64,000 bases of DNA from Belnapia sp. F-4-1 (GCF_000802185.1 NZ_KN676113.1:2952856-3016855), one strand, 5' to 3'; positions 43,616 to 54,484 are shown, counted from the stretch's first letter. A program made the numbers and translations. Notes: generated by a model not told the origin, from the letters alone.

Positions 43616-45609
43616 GCCGCCAGCGCCACCGGCCCCGGCAGCACCGGCGGCGCCGCCTCCGGGAACAGCGCCATGCGCAGCCCGCTGAGCGCCAGCGCCG
43701 CCGCCCGGGCCGCTGCATCACCCGGATGGAGGGTGGCGAGCAGCGCCGCATCGATCCGCGCCAGCGCTGCATCCTTCGGCACGCTGCCGCGGACCGAGCC
43801 GGCGGTTGCCGCGATCGCCGCCTCCACTGCCCGCTGCTCCGCCGCCGCCAGCGCCGGCACCGCCGCGCGCAGCCGCAGCAGGTTGAAGGCGGCGCGCAAC
43901 TCGGCCAGTTCGCGCCGACCCATCGCCGCCGCATCCGCGGCGCCGAGCCGGGCCGAGAGCGCCTCGAACCGGTCGAGCATGGCGGCCGCGATGCGACGCA
44001 GGTCGGTTGGCCGCCGCCCCTCGGCCAACCGTACCAAGTCGCGCCGGTCGGCCTCCACCAGCCGCTCCACCCGCCAGGCGACGCCCGCCCCGCGCACCAG
44101 CCGCGTCACCGTCAGCGCCACGCCGAAGCCGAGCATCATGGCGATGCCGCCCTCGAGGAAGCTGTCGAACTCGGCCCCGTAGGTCGATTGCAAGGCCAGC
44201 AGCGCGAAGCCGTTGATGGCGACGGGCGCCATCCGCGGCTGGAAGGCGGGCATCGCCAGCAGTGCCCCGACCGGCAGATAGAGCGCCCCCAGCACGAGCA
44301 CGAGCGGCACGAAGCCGTCCACCATCGGCAGCACGGCGAAGAGCATCAGGCCCGCCAACGCCACGGCGATGGCGGTACCTTCCATGAAGCGCAGGATGGC
44401 CGGCGCGGGATCGTCCAGCTGGGCGAAGAGGCTCGCCCCGACCGCCGCCATCATCGCCGCCGTCGCCCCGCCAGGCCAGCCGACGAGGATCCAGAAGGTG
44501 CAGCAGAGCATGACGGCAAGTGCCGCGGCGAGGCCCGACAGCCCGACCAGCAGCGGGTCGGCATGGCCCGGCAGTCCGGCCGGCGCCGCCGGCACCCGCC
44601 CCGCATGCCGCGAGGCGATGCGCGCCGCATGGGCCTGGCAAGCCACCCAGGTCGCCAGCAGCTCCCGCAGCCGGGCAAGCAGCCCTTCGCGCAGCAGGCC
44701 CGGCCAGCCGCCCTCCGCCGCCGCCTCCCGTTCCGCCGCGGCAAGCCGTTCGTCGAGCGAGCGCTGTTCGGCCTCGCCGATCCGCGCCCCGATCGCCGCC
44801 GTCACCTCCCGCAGCAGCGGCTCGGCCCGCGCAAAGCCGGCCGGATCGGCCGCCCGGAGTCCCGCCACCCGGTCGGCCGCCGAGCTCGCCAGCACCGGCA
44901 TCCGCCGCGCCTCGCCCCGCAGCACCGGCAGCCAGCGCAGCGCCGCGCGACCACCATCCTCGTAGCGCGCCTGCTGGAACAGCGCGTCGAGCGCCGTCCC
45001 GTCAATGGCCAGCCGCCGCCGGTCCTCGGTGAGGCTCGCACCCTGCAGGGCATCGGCGGCGAGGCGCGCGACCGCCGCCGTCCAGGCCTCCAGCTGCCGC
45101 AGCAGCCGCGGCGTTGCCGGGTTCGGCAGCAGCAGCGCATGCAGCGCCCAGGCGCAGGCGATGCCGAGCCCGATCTCCTCCACCCGGAGGAGCGCCGTGA
45201 TGAAGATCGCATCCGGCGCATCCACCGCCGGGAAGCCGATGATGGCCGCCGTATAGCCCGCCAGCATGAAGCCGTAGCTGCGCGGCGTCGCATCGAGCAG
45301 CGCCGCGGCGAGGCAGGCCCCCACCCAGAGCGCCATGGCGAGCACCAGCAGCGGCGGCGCATTGACCAGGTTCGGCACCGCCAGCACCGCGAAGGCGGCC
45401 CCGGCGAAGGTCCCGCCGAGCCGCCAGATCCCCTTGGCCCGCAGCGCCCCGGCCGAGGGCTGCGCCGTGACATAGACGGTGGTCGCCGCCCAGTAGGGCC
45501 GCTCCAGCCCGGTGCCGAAGGCGATGAAGAGCGCAAGGGCCGCCGCGGCGAAGGTGACGAGGGAGAACAGCCACTCCCGCCGTCCAGGCAGCCATTGCTC
45601 CAATGCCAT
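43612..45609 (-). CDS. FUSC-family (AaeB-like) aromatic acid efflux protein
   Basis: A 665-residue fusaric-acid-resistance-type pump with two membrane halves of about six helices (residues 15-170 and 365-500) and large soluble parts between. GTGLERPYWAATTVYVTAQPSAGALRAKGIWRLGGTFAGA is the family motif. Start ATG 45609 (MALEQWLPG) is preferred, but GGAGGG touches it; TTG 45603 or 45633 are alternatives. With AaeX and AaeA it would export hydroxylated aromatic acids. Confidence 0.9.
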   Translation of the reverse strand: MALEQWLPGRREWLFSLVTFAAAALALFIAFGTGLERPYWAATTVYVTAQPSAGALRAKGIWRLGGTFAGAAFAVLAVPNLVNAPPLLVLAMALWVGACLAAALLDATPRSYGFMLAGYTAAIIGFPAVDAPDAIFITALLRVEEIGLGIACAWALHALLLPNPATPRLLRQLEAWTAAVARLAADALQGASLTEDRRRLAIDGTALDALFQQARYEDGGRAALRWLPVLRGEARRMPVLASSAADRVAGLRAADPAGFARAEPLLREVTAAIGARIGEAEQRSLDERLAAAEREAAAEGGWPGLLREGLLARLRELLATWVACQAHAARIASRHAGRVPAAPAGLPGHADPLLVGLSGLAAALAVMLCCTFWILVGWPGGATAAMMAAVGASLFAQLDDPAPAILRFMEGTAIAVALAGLMLFAVLPMVDGFVPLVLVLGALYLPVGALLAMPAFQPRMAPVAINGFALLALQSTYGAEFDSFLEGGIAMMLGFGVALTVTRLVRGAGVAWRVERLVEADRRDLVRLAEGRRPTDLRRIAAAMLDRFEALSARLGAADAAAMGRRELAELRAAFNLLRLRAAVPALAAAEQRAVEAAIAATAGSVRGSVPKDAALARIDAALLATLHPGDAAARAAALALSGLRMALFPEAAPPVLPGPVALAA

Positions 45610-45653
45610 CCCTCCGCGCTGCCAGGCCGGCAACGCGGCGTGGATGGTGCGGT

Positions 45654-46226
45654 TCAGCGCCGCTCCGTCTCCGGCACCGGCACGTCGAAGCCGTTCAGCG
45701 TCACCGAAACCATGCAGTAGAGCCCGACCAGATAGATCAGCTCCGCCGCCCCATGCTGGCCGAACGCCTCCACGGCCTGCTTGTAGCTCAGCGCCGGCAG
45801 CACCCCGCCATTCACCAAGGCGGAGGCAATGTCATAGGCGATGGCCTGGTCGCGCGGCAGGTCGCCCGGCCGCTGGCCGGCGACGATGGTCGCCAGCGTG
45901 TCGTCGGCGAGGCCGCGTTGCTCGGCGGCGATGACATGCGCATAGATTTCGTAGGCCGAGTGGAAATGCGCGCCGGTGACGAGGATGGCGATTTCCCGCA
46001 CCGGCTTCGGCAAGCTGGTGGAGAAGGAAAGCGCCTTGGTCAGCTCCCAGATCGGCCCGCCGAATTGCGGCTCGTGCAGCCAGGGATTCCATGGGCCAAG
46101 CAGGGCACCGTCGCCGTCGATGGTGGCGAAACCCTTGAAATTCTTCTCGATGCCGGCCCGCATGTCGGCATAGAGCGGCTTCTGCTCCTCGGTCAGCGCG
46201 TCGGGCTTGATCAGGGGAAGGCGCAT
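45654..46226 (-). CDS. Carboxymuconolactone-decarboxylase-like protein
   Basis: A 190-residue AhpD-like helical protein. ELTKALSFSTSLPKPVREIAILVTGAHFHSAYEIYAHVIAAEQRGL is the CMD core; the catalytic CxxC of AhpD is absent, so peroxidase activity is unlikely and it resembles the decarboxylase-like or uncharacterised branch. ATG 46226 has AGAGGATG upstream. Lies just upstream of the efflux operon on the same strand, perhaps handling the same aromatic acids. Confidence 0.85.
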   Translation of the reverse strand: MRLPLIKPDALTEEQKPLYADMRAGIEKNFKGFATIDGDGALLGPWNPWLHEPQFGGPIWELTKALSFSTSLPKPVREIAILVTGAHFHSAYEIYAHVIAAEQRGLADDTLATIVAGQRPGDLPRDQAIAYDIASALVNGGVLPALSYKQAVEAFGQHGAAELIYLVGLYCMVSVTLNGFDVPVPETERR

Positions 46227-46389
46227 GGTGACATCCTCTCGGTTGCGATGCCCGGCGGTGGGCCGGGGCCCTCGGCCGCATGGCATCGCGTTGATCGGGG
46301 CGCGGACCGTCCCATGCCCGGGCGCCGCTTTCAATCACCGGCCCCCTTCGCTAGAACCCAGAGCCAAACGCCCCGCAGGACCGATGCCC

Positions 46390-48069
<1,680 letters not shown>

Positions 48070-48077
48070 GGCAGGGC

Positions 48078-48602
48078 ATGGGCCATGCGCATCCCGTGCC
48101 CTTGCCGGCACGGCTGGTCCGCACCGCGCGGCTGACCCTCGCGCCACCGGGCAAGGAGAACCTGCCGGACCTCGTCCGGCTGAAGGGCGACCCGCGCGTC
48201 TTCGAGCTGATGCTTCACGGCGTCCGCACGGAGGCGATGGCGCGGGCCGAGCTGGAGGATGACATCGCCTTCTGGGCCCAGCGGGGCTACGGCACCTGGT
48301 GCGTCTTCCATACCAAGAGCGGGGAATTCCTCGGCATCTCCGGACTGATGGAGCGGCCGGATGGCCGCGGCATCGCGCTGCGCTTCGCCCTGTGGCCGGA
48401 ATGCCGCGGCCATGGCTATGCGCGCGAGGCGGCAAAGGCTGGTCTGAAATTCGGACATTGCGCCGGGCTCGCCCGCATCATCGCCGTGGCTTGGGAGAAC
48501 AACCATGCCTCCCGACATGTGCTGGCGGATATCGGCATGGCGCAGTGCGACGCCTTCGACTACCGCGACCGCCGCATGATCGTCTACGAAAGCCTCGCAT
48601 GA
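48078..48602 (+). CDS. GNAT-family N-acetyltransferase (RimJ/RimL type)
   Basis: A 174-residue acetyltransferase. VRTARLTLAPPGKENLPDLVRLKGD is the RimJ/L opening, GISGLMERPDGRGIALRFALWPECRGHGYAREAA holds the acetyl-CoA P-loop (RGHGYA) and VAWENNHASRHVLADIGM the product site. It starts eight bases after ettA and its stop overlaps the next, broken frame by ATGA. Acceptor unknown. Confidence 0.88.
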   Translation: MGHAHPVPLPARLVRTARLTLAPPGKENLPDLVRLKGDPRVFELMLHGVRTEAMARAELEDDIAFWAQRGYGTWCVFHTKSGEFLGISGLMERPDGRGIALRFALWPECRGHGYAREAAKAGLKFGHCAGLARIIAVAWENNHASRHVLADIGMAQCDAFDYRDRRMIVYESLA

Positions 48603-49761
48603 GCCTGCCGCCGCCGGGCCCTACTTGGCGCGCGGCCATGGTGCTCGGACTCATCACCAGCAGTTTCTCGACGGCGGTTGCCCAGCTCCTCGCCGCCCGC
48701 ATCGGGCGCGATGCGGCGGTCGACTGGATGATCGTCGCCGCCATCCCGATGCGCGACGGCGTGCTGCAGCAGGTCCCGGACTAGGGCACGCTGCTCGGCG
48801 GCATTCTGTTCCACCATTGGGCGGACTGCTCCTGGGCCATCGCCTTCTTCGGCCTGCTGGGGCGGTGGACGGCCGGGCTTCGCCCCTGGCCGATCCTGCT
48901 GATCGGCCTGCCCTGGGCCGTCCTCACCTCCGCCACCGAATGGTTCGTGCTGGTGCCGCTGCTGCCCTTCTAGCAGCCGATCTTCACCCTGAACCAAGCC
49001 TATTGGATCGGCCTGCTCATCCATCTCGGCTCGGCCTCGCTTTATCCGCTCTTCCCCTGGCTCCAGGCGCGGATGGCCGGGCGCGAGCCGGGCCCCGGTA
49101 TCTGCCGCTTCACCCGGTTATGGGTCGGGCTGGCGGGTATGGGTGTATTGGGCCTCGCCCTGTTGGCCCTGCTTGACAGCCGGGGGCGCGAACTACCGCA
49201 TTGGGGTGCCGGTACTGCTTTCGATGCCGCCTGTATTCGGCGGATGGCCGCCCACCATGCCCAGGGCGTGGGGCTCGCCGAACTCGGCGCCGAGCGGGGC
49301 GCCGCCCCGCGCTTGCGTGACTTGGCCCGGCTGATGGTGGCCGAGCAGCGCGGCGAGATCGCCATCCTGGCGCAATGGCACCGAAGCTGGTTCGGTGCGG
49401 ACCTGCCGCCCGCGAGTCACGAGGACCACGCATCCATGCCCGGCATGCTCTCCTCGACGACATTCTGGGCGCTGCGTGCCGCCCGGCCGAGGCTTTCGAC
49501 GCCGGCTTCGTCGCCGCCATGAGCGTCCACCGCCGTGGAGCAATCGCCATGGCAGACGAAGCCCTCCGCCGGGCCGCCGACCCACGCCTCCGCCTGATGT
49601 CGCATGCGGTCCGCCACGAGCAACGGGGCGAGATCGCGCTCATGCAGGGGATCGAAGGCTGGGCCGCGGTCCGGACGGCGGTCGGGAACATGCTCCTTCC
49701 CGCTGGCGCGGCGGCGATGGATCAGCCCGGTTCGCTGCCGCCCGGGCTGGAGCCGCCCTAG
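48599..49761 (+). pseudogene. Broken membrane-DUF305 fusion gene (two amber stops, one frameshift)
   Basis: From ATG 48599 (coupled by ATGA to the GNAT stop) the frame is coding-like with about five hydrophobic segments, then a DUF305-like region (RRMAAHHAQGVGLAEL, VAEQRGEIAILAQWH). In-frame TAG codons interrupt it at 48782-48784 and 48971-48973, each plausible as CAG/TGG changes. Near 49447-49455 the coding continuity moves to another frame, where FDAGFVAAMSVHRRGAIAMADEAL and RHEQRGEIALMQG form the second DUF305 repeat to TAG 49761. Other genes here use TAG as stop, so recoding is unlikely. Confidence 0.75.
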
Positions 49762-50402
49762 CGCCCCTGCTCCCGCTGCGCCAGCTGCTGGATCTGTCCG
49801 CGCATCGCCGTCAGCAGCGCCGCGACCGATCCGTTGTTGCGCTGGATCACGCTGGAATACTCGCTCCGCTGGGTCAGCCGCAGCGAGGTCCCCTCGGCGA
49901 TCACGTCGACGACCTTCGGCTGCCCTCCGACATCGGCGACGCGCCAGTCGAGCGAGAAGGGGGCAGTGTTCGGCCGCTCGATGACGGTGTTCACCAGGAC
50001 GTCGTCCTCCGTCCGCTGCTGCGTCCGGCCGAGCGAGAAGCGCACGCCCTGGTACTCGCCGAAGCGGGCGGAAAGGTTGCGGATCAGCGTCTCCTCGAAG
50101 AGCTTCAGGTACTCCTGCTGCTCCTGCGGCGAGGCCTGGTTCCACCAGCGGCCGAGGATGAAGCGGCCGACGCGCTCCACATCGACGGCGCGACGCAGGA
50201 CGGCGGCGACACGCTGCCGCCGCACCGGCAGGTCGCGGGTCTGGTCGTTGATCGCCGCCACCAGCTCCTGGCCGGTGGTCTGGATGAAGTTGGAGGCGCG
50301 GCCGATATCCGCCTGGGCCTGCGCCGGCCCGGCGAAGCCCGCCACGGTGAGGAAGAGGGCCGTGCCAAGAAGGGCACGGCGGTCGAGGTCATGCATGGTC
50401 AT
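49758..50402 (-). CDS. mlaC: MlaC-like phospholipid-binding periplasmic protein
   Basis: A 214-residue MlaC/Ttg2D protein carrying phospholipid between MlaA and the inner membrane. Signal with DRRALLGTALFLTVAGFAGPAQA, then family body with RWWNQASPQEQQEYLKLFEETLIRNLSARF and KVVDVIAEGTSLRLTQRSEY. Start 50402 or in-frame ATG 50396, with GGGAGACAG upstream. Transcribed 18 bases after mlaA. Its stop overlaps the pseudogene stop in a CTAG. mlaDEF are elsewhere. Confidence 0.92.
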   Translation of the reverse strand: MTMHDLDRRALLGTALFLTVAGFAGPAQAQADIGRASNFIQTTGQELVAAINDQTRDLPVRRQRVAAVLRRAVDVERVGRFILGRWWNQASPQEQQEYLKLFEETLIRNLSARFGEYQGVRFSLGRTQQRTEDDVLVNTVIERPNTAPFSLDWRVADVGGQPKVVDVIAEGTSLRLTQRSEYSSVIQRNNGSVAALLTAMRGQIQQLAQREQGR

Positions 50403-50420
50403 CTGTCTCCCGGACCGGCC

Positions 50421-51239
50421 TTACCTGCGCTGCTGGTCCATGCCGGTGCCAACGCCGAATCCCGTGCTGGTTGCCGCCGCGGGCGCAACCTCTCCCGCAT
50501 TGCTGATCTCGGCGGCACGGCGCTGGCGATAGGCGCTGCGCAGGGTGGAATAGGGGTCGAGCGAGGTGCGGTTCACGTCGTCGATGGTGTTGATGAGGCC
50601 CTCCCGGGTATCGACCACGGTCGCGCCGGCGCGGCCGTAGACCAGCCCATCCACCACCGCGCCCTGGCCGAACCAGCTGAGCGGGTCGGAGACGATGCCG
50701 AGGCCGAAGCCCACCAGGTCGCGCGGGTTGGAAGGACCGAGCACCGGGATGAACAGGTACGGCCCTTCGCCGATGCCCCAGCGCGCGAGCGTCTGGCCAT
50801 AATCCTCGGCATGGCCCCGCACGCCGAACCAGCTCTCGGCGACGTCAAATATGCCGGCAACGCCGAGCGTCGAATTGATGACGAAGCGCCCGAGCGTGTC
50901 GCCCGCCCGGCGGGGTTCGCCCTGCAGCATGTCGTTGGCGAGGATCACCGGCGTCCGCAGGTTGCCGAGCACGTTGCGGACGCCCGTCCGCACCGGCTGC
51001 GGCACCACGGCCCGGTAGCCGACCGCCACCGGGCGCAGCGCATACTGGTCGATCGTCTGGTGGACGGCGAAGAGCCGCCGGTTGGTCGGCTCCGCCGGGT
51101 CGTTGTTCTGCCGATACTCGGCCGTCGCATCGGGGTCGGAGGCGGGCGGGCGCGTCGCGCAGCCCGCGAGCAGCACGGCCGCCAGGAGCGGGGCGGCGAG
51201 GGCGGCCCGGGAGGGGCGAAGTCTGATTGGCTGACGCAT
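50421..51239 (-). CDS. mlaA: MlaA (VacJ) outer-membrane lipoprotein
   Basis: A 272-residue lipoprotein of the Mla system, removing phospholipid from the outer leaflet. Lipobox LAGC (AAVLLAGCATRPP), then NDPAEPTNRRLFAVHQTIDQYALRPVA, VRNVLGNLRTPVILANDMLQG, and WGIGEGPYLFIPVLGPSNPRDLVGFGLG are the family blocks. ATG 51239 (MRQPIRLRPS) gives a normal lipoprotein signal; ATGs at 51257 and 51269 are also in frame. First gene of an mlaA-mlaC operon. Confidence 0.92.
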   Translation of the reverse strand: MRQPIRLRPSRAALAAPLLAAVLLAGCATRPPASDPDATAEYRQNNDPAEPTNRRLFAVHQTIDQYALRPVAVGYRAVVPQPVRTGVRNVLGNLRTPVILANDMLQGEPRRAGDTLGRFVINSTLGVAGIFDVAESWFGVRGHAEDYGQTLARWGIGEGPYLFIPVLGPSNPRDLVGFGLGIVSDPLSWFGQGAVVDGLVYGRAGATVVDTREGLINTIDDVNRTSLDPYSTLRSAYRQRRAAEISNAGEVAPAAATSTGFGVGTGMDQQRR

Positions 51240-51591
51240 CGGTCCGGTTGCCCTCATCGGTCTTGGCATGGTTGCGGAGAAGCCAGGGATTCATCGGCAG
51301 GATGCCATGCATCCCCATGCCGTGCCGATAGGCCCGCCGCTGAAGCATGATCGCCTGGGACGTAAATCATGTGACAAAACAACACGCTAAACAAAATTCG
51401 GACAGGTGGGATCACCTGGGGGGGACAATTCGCCCGTTTTCACGACGATCCGGAGTGATCCCCGCTGGCCCAGCCGGGCGGAAGCCGCTCCGGAACACGT
51501 ATAGCATTGATCTGCTGTAACCGATAACGCTGCAAACTGTTTCCCTGCGTGACGCTTGCGGAGGTGAGTGGCAATGGGCAGATAGTCCGCC
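51240..51591. promoter_or_regulatory. mlaA/metF divergent control region
   Basis: 352 bp without a gene. It holds a nested dyad at 51295-51322 (GGATGC-CAT-GCATCC inside CGGCA/TGCCG), a 6 bp stem CAGGTG-GGAT-CACCTG at 51403-51418, an A/T-rich patch at 51360-51400, and the leader mini-ORF. I tested it against SAM-II, SAH and cobalamin box patterns and saw no convincing match. Confidence 0.5.
51574..51585 (+). promoter_or_regulatory. Three-codon leader ORF ahead of metF
   Basis: A perfect GGAGGT (51560-51565) stands eight bases before ATG 51574, which reads ATG GGC AGA TAG. Six bases later the metF ATG begins in the same frame. metF itself has no good ribosome site, so ribosomes probably load here, stop and re-initiate, or the TAG is a mutated sense codon of a longer start. 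Confidence 0.45.
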
Positions 51592-52560
51592 ATGGACCAT
51601 GCCCTTCCCGAAGTTCCGCCGCAGGGAACCCTGCAACGCTGGCTGACCGGCCCCCGTTTCGGTGGCCTGCCGAACTTCGCGGAATTGCCGCCGCCCAAAC
51701 TCTCCTTCGAATTCTTCCCGCCGAAGACCGATGCGCTGGAAGCCCAGCTCTGGTCCTGCATCCGCCGGCTGGAGCCGCTGCGGCCGTGCTTCGTCTCCGT
51801 CACCTATGGCGCGGGCGGCACCACCCAGGCCCGCACCCATGCGACCGTGGCACGGATCGTCAAGGAAACCAGCCTGACCCCGGCCGCCCACCTCACCTGC
51901 GTCGGTGCCTCGCGGGCCGAGGTGGACGAGGTGGCGCGCGGCTACTGGGATGCAGGGGTCCGCCACATCGTCGCCCTCCGCGGCGACGCGCCGGCCGGTG
52001 CCGAGCGCTACGAGCCGCACCCGGAGGGCTATGCCTATGCCGCAGACCTGGTGGCCGGCCTCACCCGCATCGCCCCCTTCGAGATCAGCGTCGCCGCCTA
52101 TCCGGAGACGCATCCCACAGCCCTCTCCTCCGATCATGACCTCGACAACCTGAAGCGGAAGATCGATGCCGGGGCGACCCGGGCAATCACCCAGTACTTC
52201 TTCGACAGCGAGGTCTTTCTCCGCTTCCTCGACCGTTGCGCCGCGGCCGGCATCACCCTGCCGATCGTCCCCGGCATCATGCCGGTCTCGAACTTCAACC
52301 AGATGAGGAAGTTCTCCGCCATGTGCGGCGCCGGCGTGCCGGACTGGATGGGCCGGCTCTTCGAAGGGCTGGACGACGACCCGGAGACGCGGCGGATGGT
52401 CTCCGTCATCATGGCGGCCGAGCAGGTCCGCCTGCTGCAGGCGAACGGAGTCGATGAATTCCACTTCTACACGCTGAACCGGCCGGATCTGGTCTATGCC
52501 ATCGCCCATATCCTGGGCGCCCGGCCGGAGCCTACTCCACCCGGATCCCCTCGGCCTTGA
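51592..52560 (+). CDS. metF: 5,10-methylenetetrahydrofolate reductase
   Basis: A 322-residue FAD enzyme reducing methylene-THF to methyl-THF for methionine synthesis. Motifs: LSFEFFPPKTD with the catalytic Glu, FVSVTYGAGGTTQARTH, HLTCVGASR, HIVALRGDAPAG and ITQYFFDSEVFLRFLDRC. The N-terminus is about 36 residues longer than typical MetF. No SD at its ATG; see the leader ORF. Its end overlaps the convergent Bug gene by 29 bases. Confidence 0.93.
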   Translation: MDHALPEVPPQGTLQRWLTGPRFGGLPNFAELPPPKLSFEFFPPKTDALEAQLWSCIRRLEPLRPCFVSVTYGAGGTTQARTHATVARIVKETSLTPAAHLTCVGASRAEVDEVARGYWDAGVRHIVALRGDAPAGAERYEPHPEGYAYAADLVAGLTRIAPFEISVAAYPETHPTALSSDHDLDNLKRKIDAGATRAITQYFFDSEVFLRFLDRCAAAGITLPIVPGIMPVSNFNQMRKFSAMCGAGVPDWMGRLFEGLDDDPETRRMVSVIMAAEQVRLLQANGVDEFHFYTLNRPDLVYAIAHILGARPEPTPPGSPRP

Positions 52561-53500
52561 TCAGCTCTCCCATCCGCTGCCGCTGATCGGCGAAAAACGC
52601 CCCGAACTCGTCCGGCCCGCTGCCGACCGGGATCATGCCGATCTCGCCGAGCCGCTTCACCGCCGCCGGGTCGCGCATCCCGGCCGCCGCTGCCTCGGCC
52701 AGCCGGGTGACCGCTGGCTCCGGCGTTCCCCGCGGTGCGTAGAAGCCGAGCCAGTCATAGATGTCGAAGCCGGGGAAACCCTGCTCCGCCACCGCCGGCA
52801 CCATCGGCAGGTTCGCCAGCCTTTCCCTGGTGCTGACGGCAATGCCGCGCAGCCGCCCCTCGATCACCAGCGGCGCCGCCTGGGGCAGGGTGGAGAAGAC
52901 GAATTCCGCATCCCCGGCGAGGACGCCGGCCACGGAGGCCGCCCCGCCGCGGTAGGAGACATGGTTGGCCGACACCCCCGCCTGCCGCAGCAGCATGGCC
53001 GGCGCCAGATGCGTCGCCGTCCCGGTGCCGGAGGACGCGTAAGGGATCTGCCCCGGCGCCGACCGCAACCGCGCCAGCAGCCCTTGCAGGTCCCGCGCCG
53101 GATGGTCCTGGCGTACCACGCAGATCAGCGGCGACTTCACCATCTGGCTGATCGGCACCAGCGCCGTAGCGAAGTCATAAGGCAGGCCCGGGATCAGCAG
53201 GTTGTTCACGGCCCCCGCCGCCGTATCGGCCAGCGTGGTATAGCCATCCGGCGCCGCCTGGGCGACCACCCCGGCCCCGACCGAGCCGCTCGCCCCCGCC
53301 CGGTTCTCCAGCACCAGCGGCTGGCCGAGCACCTGCTGCATGGCGGGCGCCGCCAGCCGCATCGGGATATCCGCCCCACCGCCCGGCGGCCAGGAGATCA
53401 CCACCCGCACCGGCCGGGTCGGCCATGGCTCGGCGCGGGCCAGGTGCGGCAGGGCGAGCGCCACCGCCAGCAACGGGCGGCGGGGGATGCGGTGCGGCAT
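52532..53500 (-). CDS. Bug/TctC-family periplasmic solute receptor
   Basis: A 322-residue receptor: signal MPHRIPRRPLLAVALALPHLARA, then WPTRPVRVVISWPPGGGADIPMRL, a variant of the usual VPFxxGG motif (ISWPPGGGAD), and LVLENRAGASGSVGAGVV. ATG 53500 with AAGGGAGG upstream. The sixth orphan receptor in the window. It faces the dioxygenase gene divergently; a shared regulator could link them, but none is visible. Confidence 0.9.
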   Translation of the reverse strand: MPHRIPRRPLLAVALALPHLARAEPWPTRPVRVVISWPPGGGADIPMRLAAPAMQQVLGQPLVLENRAGASGSVGAGVVAQAAPDGYTTLADTAAGAVNNLLIPGLPYDFATALVPISQMVKSPLICVVRQDHPARDLQGLLARLRSAPGQIPYASSGTGTATHLAPAMLLRQAGVSANHVSYRGGAASVAGVLAGDAEFVFSTLPQAAPLVIEGRLRGIAVSTRERLANLPMVPAVAEQGFPGFDIYDWLGFYAPRGTPEPAVTRLAEAAAAGMRDPAAVKRLGEIGMIPVGSGPDEFGAFFADQRQRMGELIKAEGIRVE

Positions 53501-53618
53501 GGCGGAACCTCCCTTGGCGTTGCGGCCCATCCTGCCGGCAAGCACCGCCGCCCGAAAGGCTTTGGGGGGCGACCTGACCGGGCGTACACTCCAGGCAACG
53601 CCACAGGAGGAAACGGCG

Positions 53619-54431
53619 ATGCAGCACCAGGGCCCGCTGAATGCGGAACAACTCCGCCAATTCCAGGAGGAGGGCTGGCTTTTCCTCCCCGAGACCTTCA
53701 GCCTGGAGGAGGTCGCCGTCCTCGCCCGCGAGGCGGAGGCGATCTATGCCGAGAACCGCCCGGAGATCTGGCGCGAGAAGTCGGGCGCCCCGCGCACCGC
53801 CTTCGCCGCCCATACCTTCAACGAGGCCTTCCGCCTGCTCGGCGCCCATCCGCGCCTCGTCGGCCCGGTCGAGCAGATCTTCGGCGAACGGCTCTACATG
53901 CACCAGTTCAAGATCAACGCGAAGGCCGCCTTCACCGGCGATGTCTGGCAGTGGCACCAGGATTACGGCACCTGGAAGCGCGACGACGGCATGCCCGAGC
54001 CCCGCGCCATGAACATCGCCGTCTTCCTCGACGAGGTGATGCCGATCAACGGCCCCCTCATGCTGATCCCCCGCAGCCAGGCCCATGGCACGCTGGAGGC
54101 CGGGCACGACACCAGCACCACCTCCTACCCGCTCTGGACCCTCGATGACGCCATGGTGACCCGGCTGGTGCAGGAGGGCGGCATCGTCGCCCCGACCGGC
54201 AAGCCGGGCGGCGTGCTGATGTTCCACGGCAATCTCGTCCATGGCTCGGCGCCAAACATCACCCCCTATCCGCGCAAGATCGTCTACCTGACGCTCAACG
54301 CCGTCTCGAACCACATCCGCACCCCGACCCGGCCGGACTGGATCGCCCATCGCGACTTCACGCCGATCGAGCCGGTCCCGGCCGAGGCGCTGACCGACTA
54401 CGCACGCCGCTGGAAGCAGGCGGCCGAATAG
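53619..54431 (+). CDS. EctD-like phytanoyl-CoA dioxygenase family protein
   Basis: A 270-residue Fe(II)/2-oxoglutarate dioxygenase. The Fe ligands are in WQWHQDYGTW (HxD) and FHGNLVHGSAPN (distal His). The region around INAKAAFTG...WHQDYGTW...DDGMPEPR and the GGIVAPTGKPGGV stretch closely resemble ectoine hydroxylase EctD, but no ectABC genes are nearby. Strong ribosome site CAGGAGGA at ATG 53619. It may hydroxylate an ectoine-like or other compatible solute, or be a different PhyH enzyme. Confidence 0.85.
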   Translation: MQHQGPLNAEQLRQFQEEGWLFLPETFSLEEVAVLAREAEAIYAENRPEIWREKSGAPRTAFAAHTFNEAFRLLGAHPRLVGPVEQIFGERLYMHQFKINAKAAFTGDVWQWHQDYGTWKRDDGMPEPRAMNIAVFLDEVMPINGPLMLIPRSQAHGTLEAGHDTSTTSYPLWTLDDAMVTRLVQEGGIVAPTGKPGGVLMFHGNLVHGSAPNITPYPRKIVYLTLNAVSNHIRTPTRPDWIAHRDFTPIEPVPAEALTDYARRWKQAAE

Positions 54432-54484
54432 GCATCCCCGCCGGCTCTCGCCCGTTGCTGCCTCCGACAGCAAAGGAGGCAGCG

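Noticed and set aside
48599-49761. Amber codons read as pyrrolysine or another amino acid
   Set aside because: Several genes here end in TAG, a frameshift is also present, and no pyl genes are visible.
51295-51591. SAM-II, SAH or cobalamin riboswitch ahead of metF
   Set aside because: The conserved boxes of these classes could not be found; the dyads present do not match their layout.
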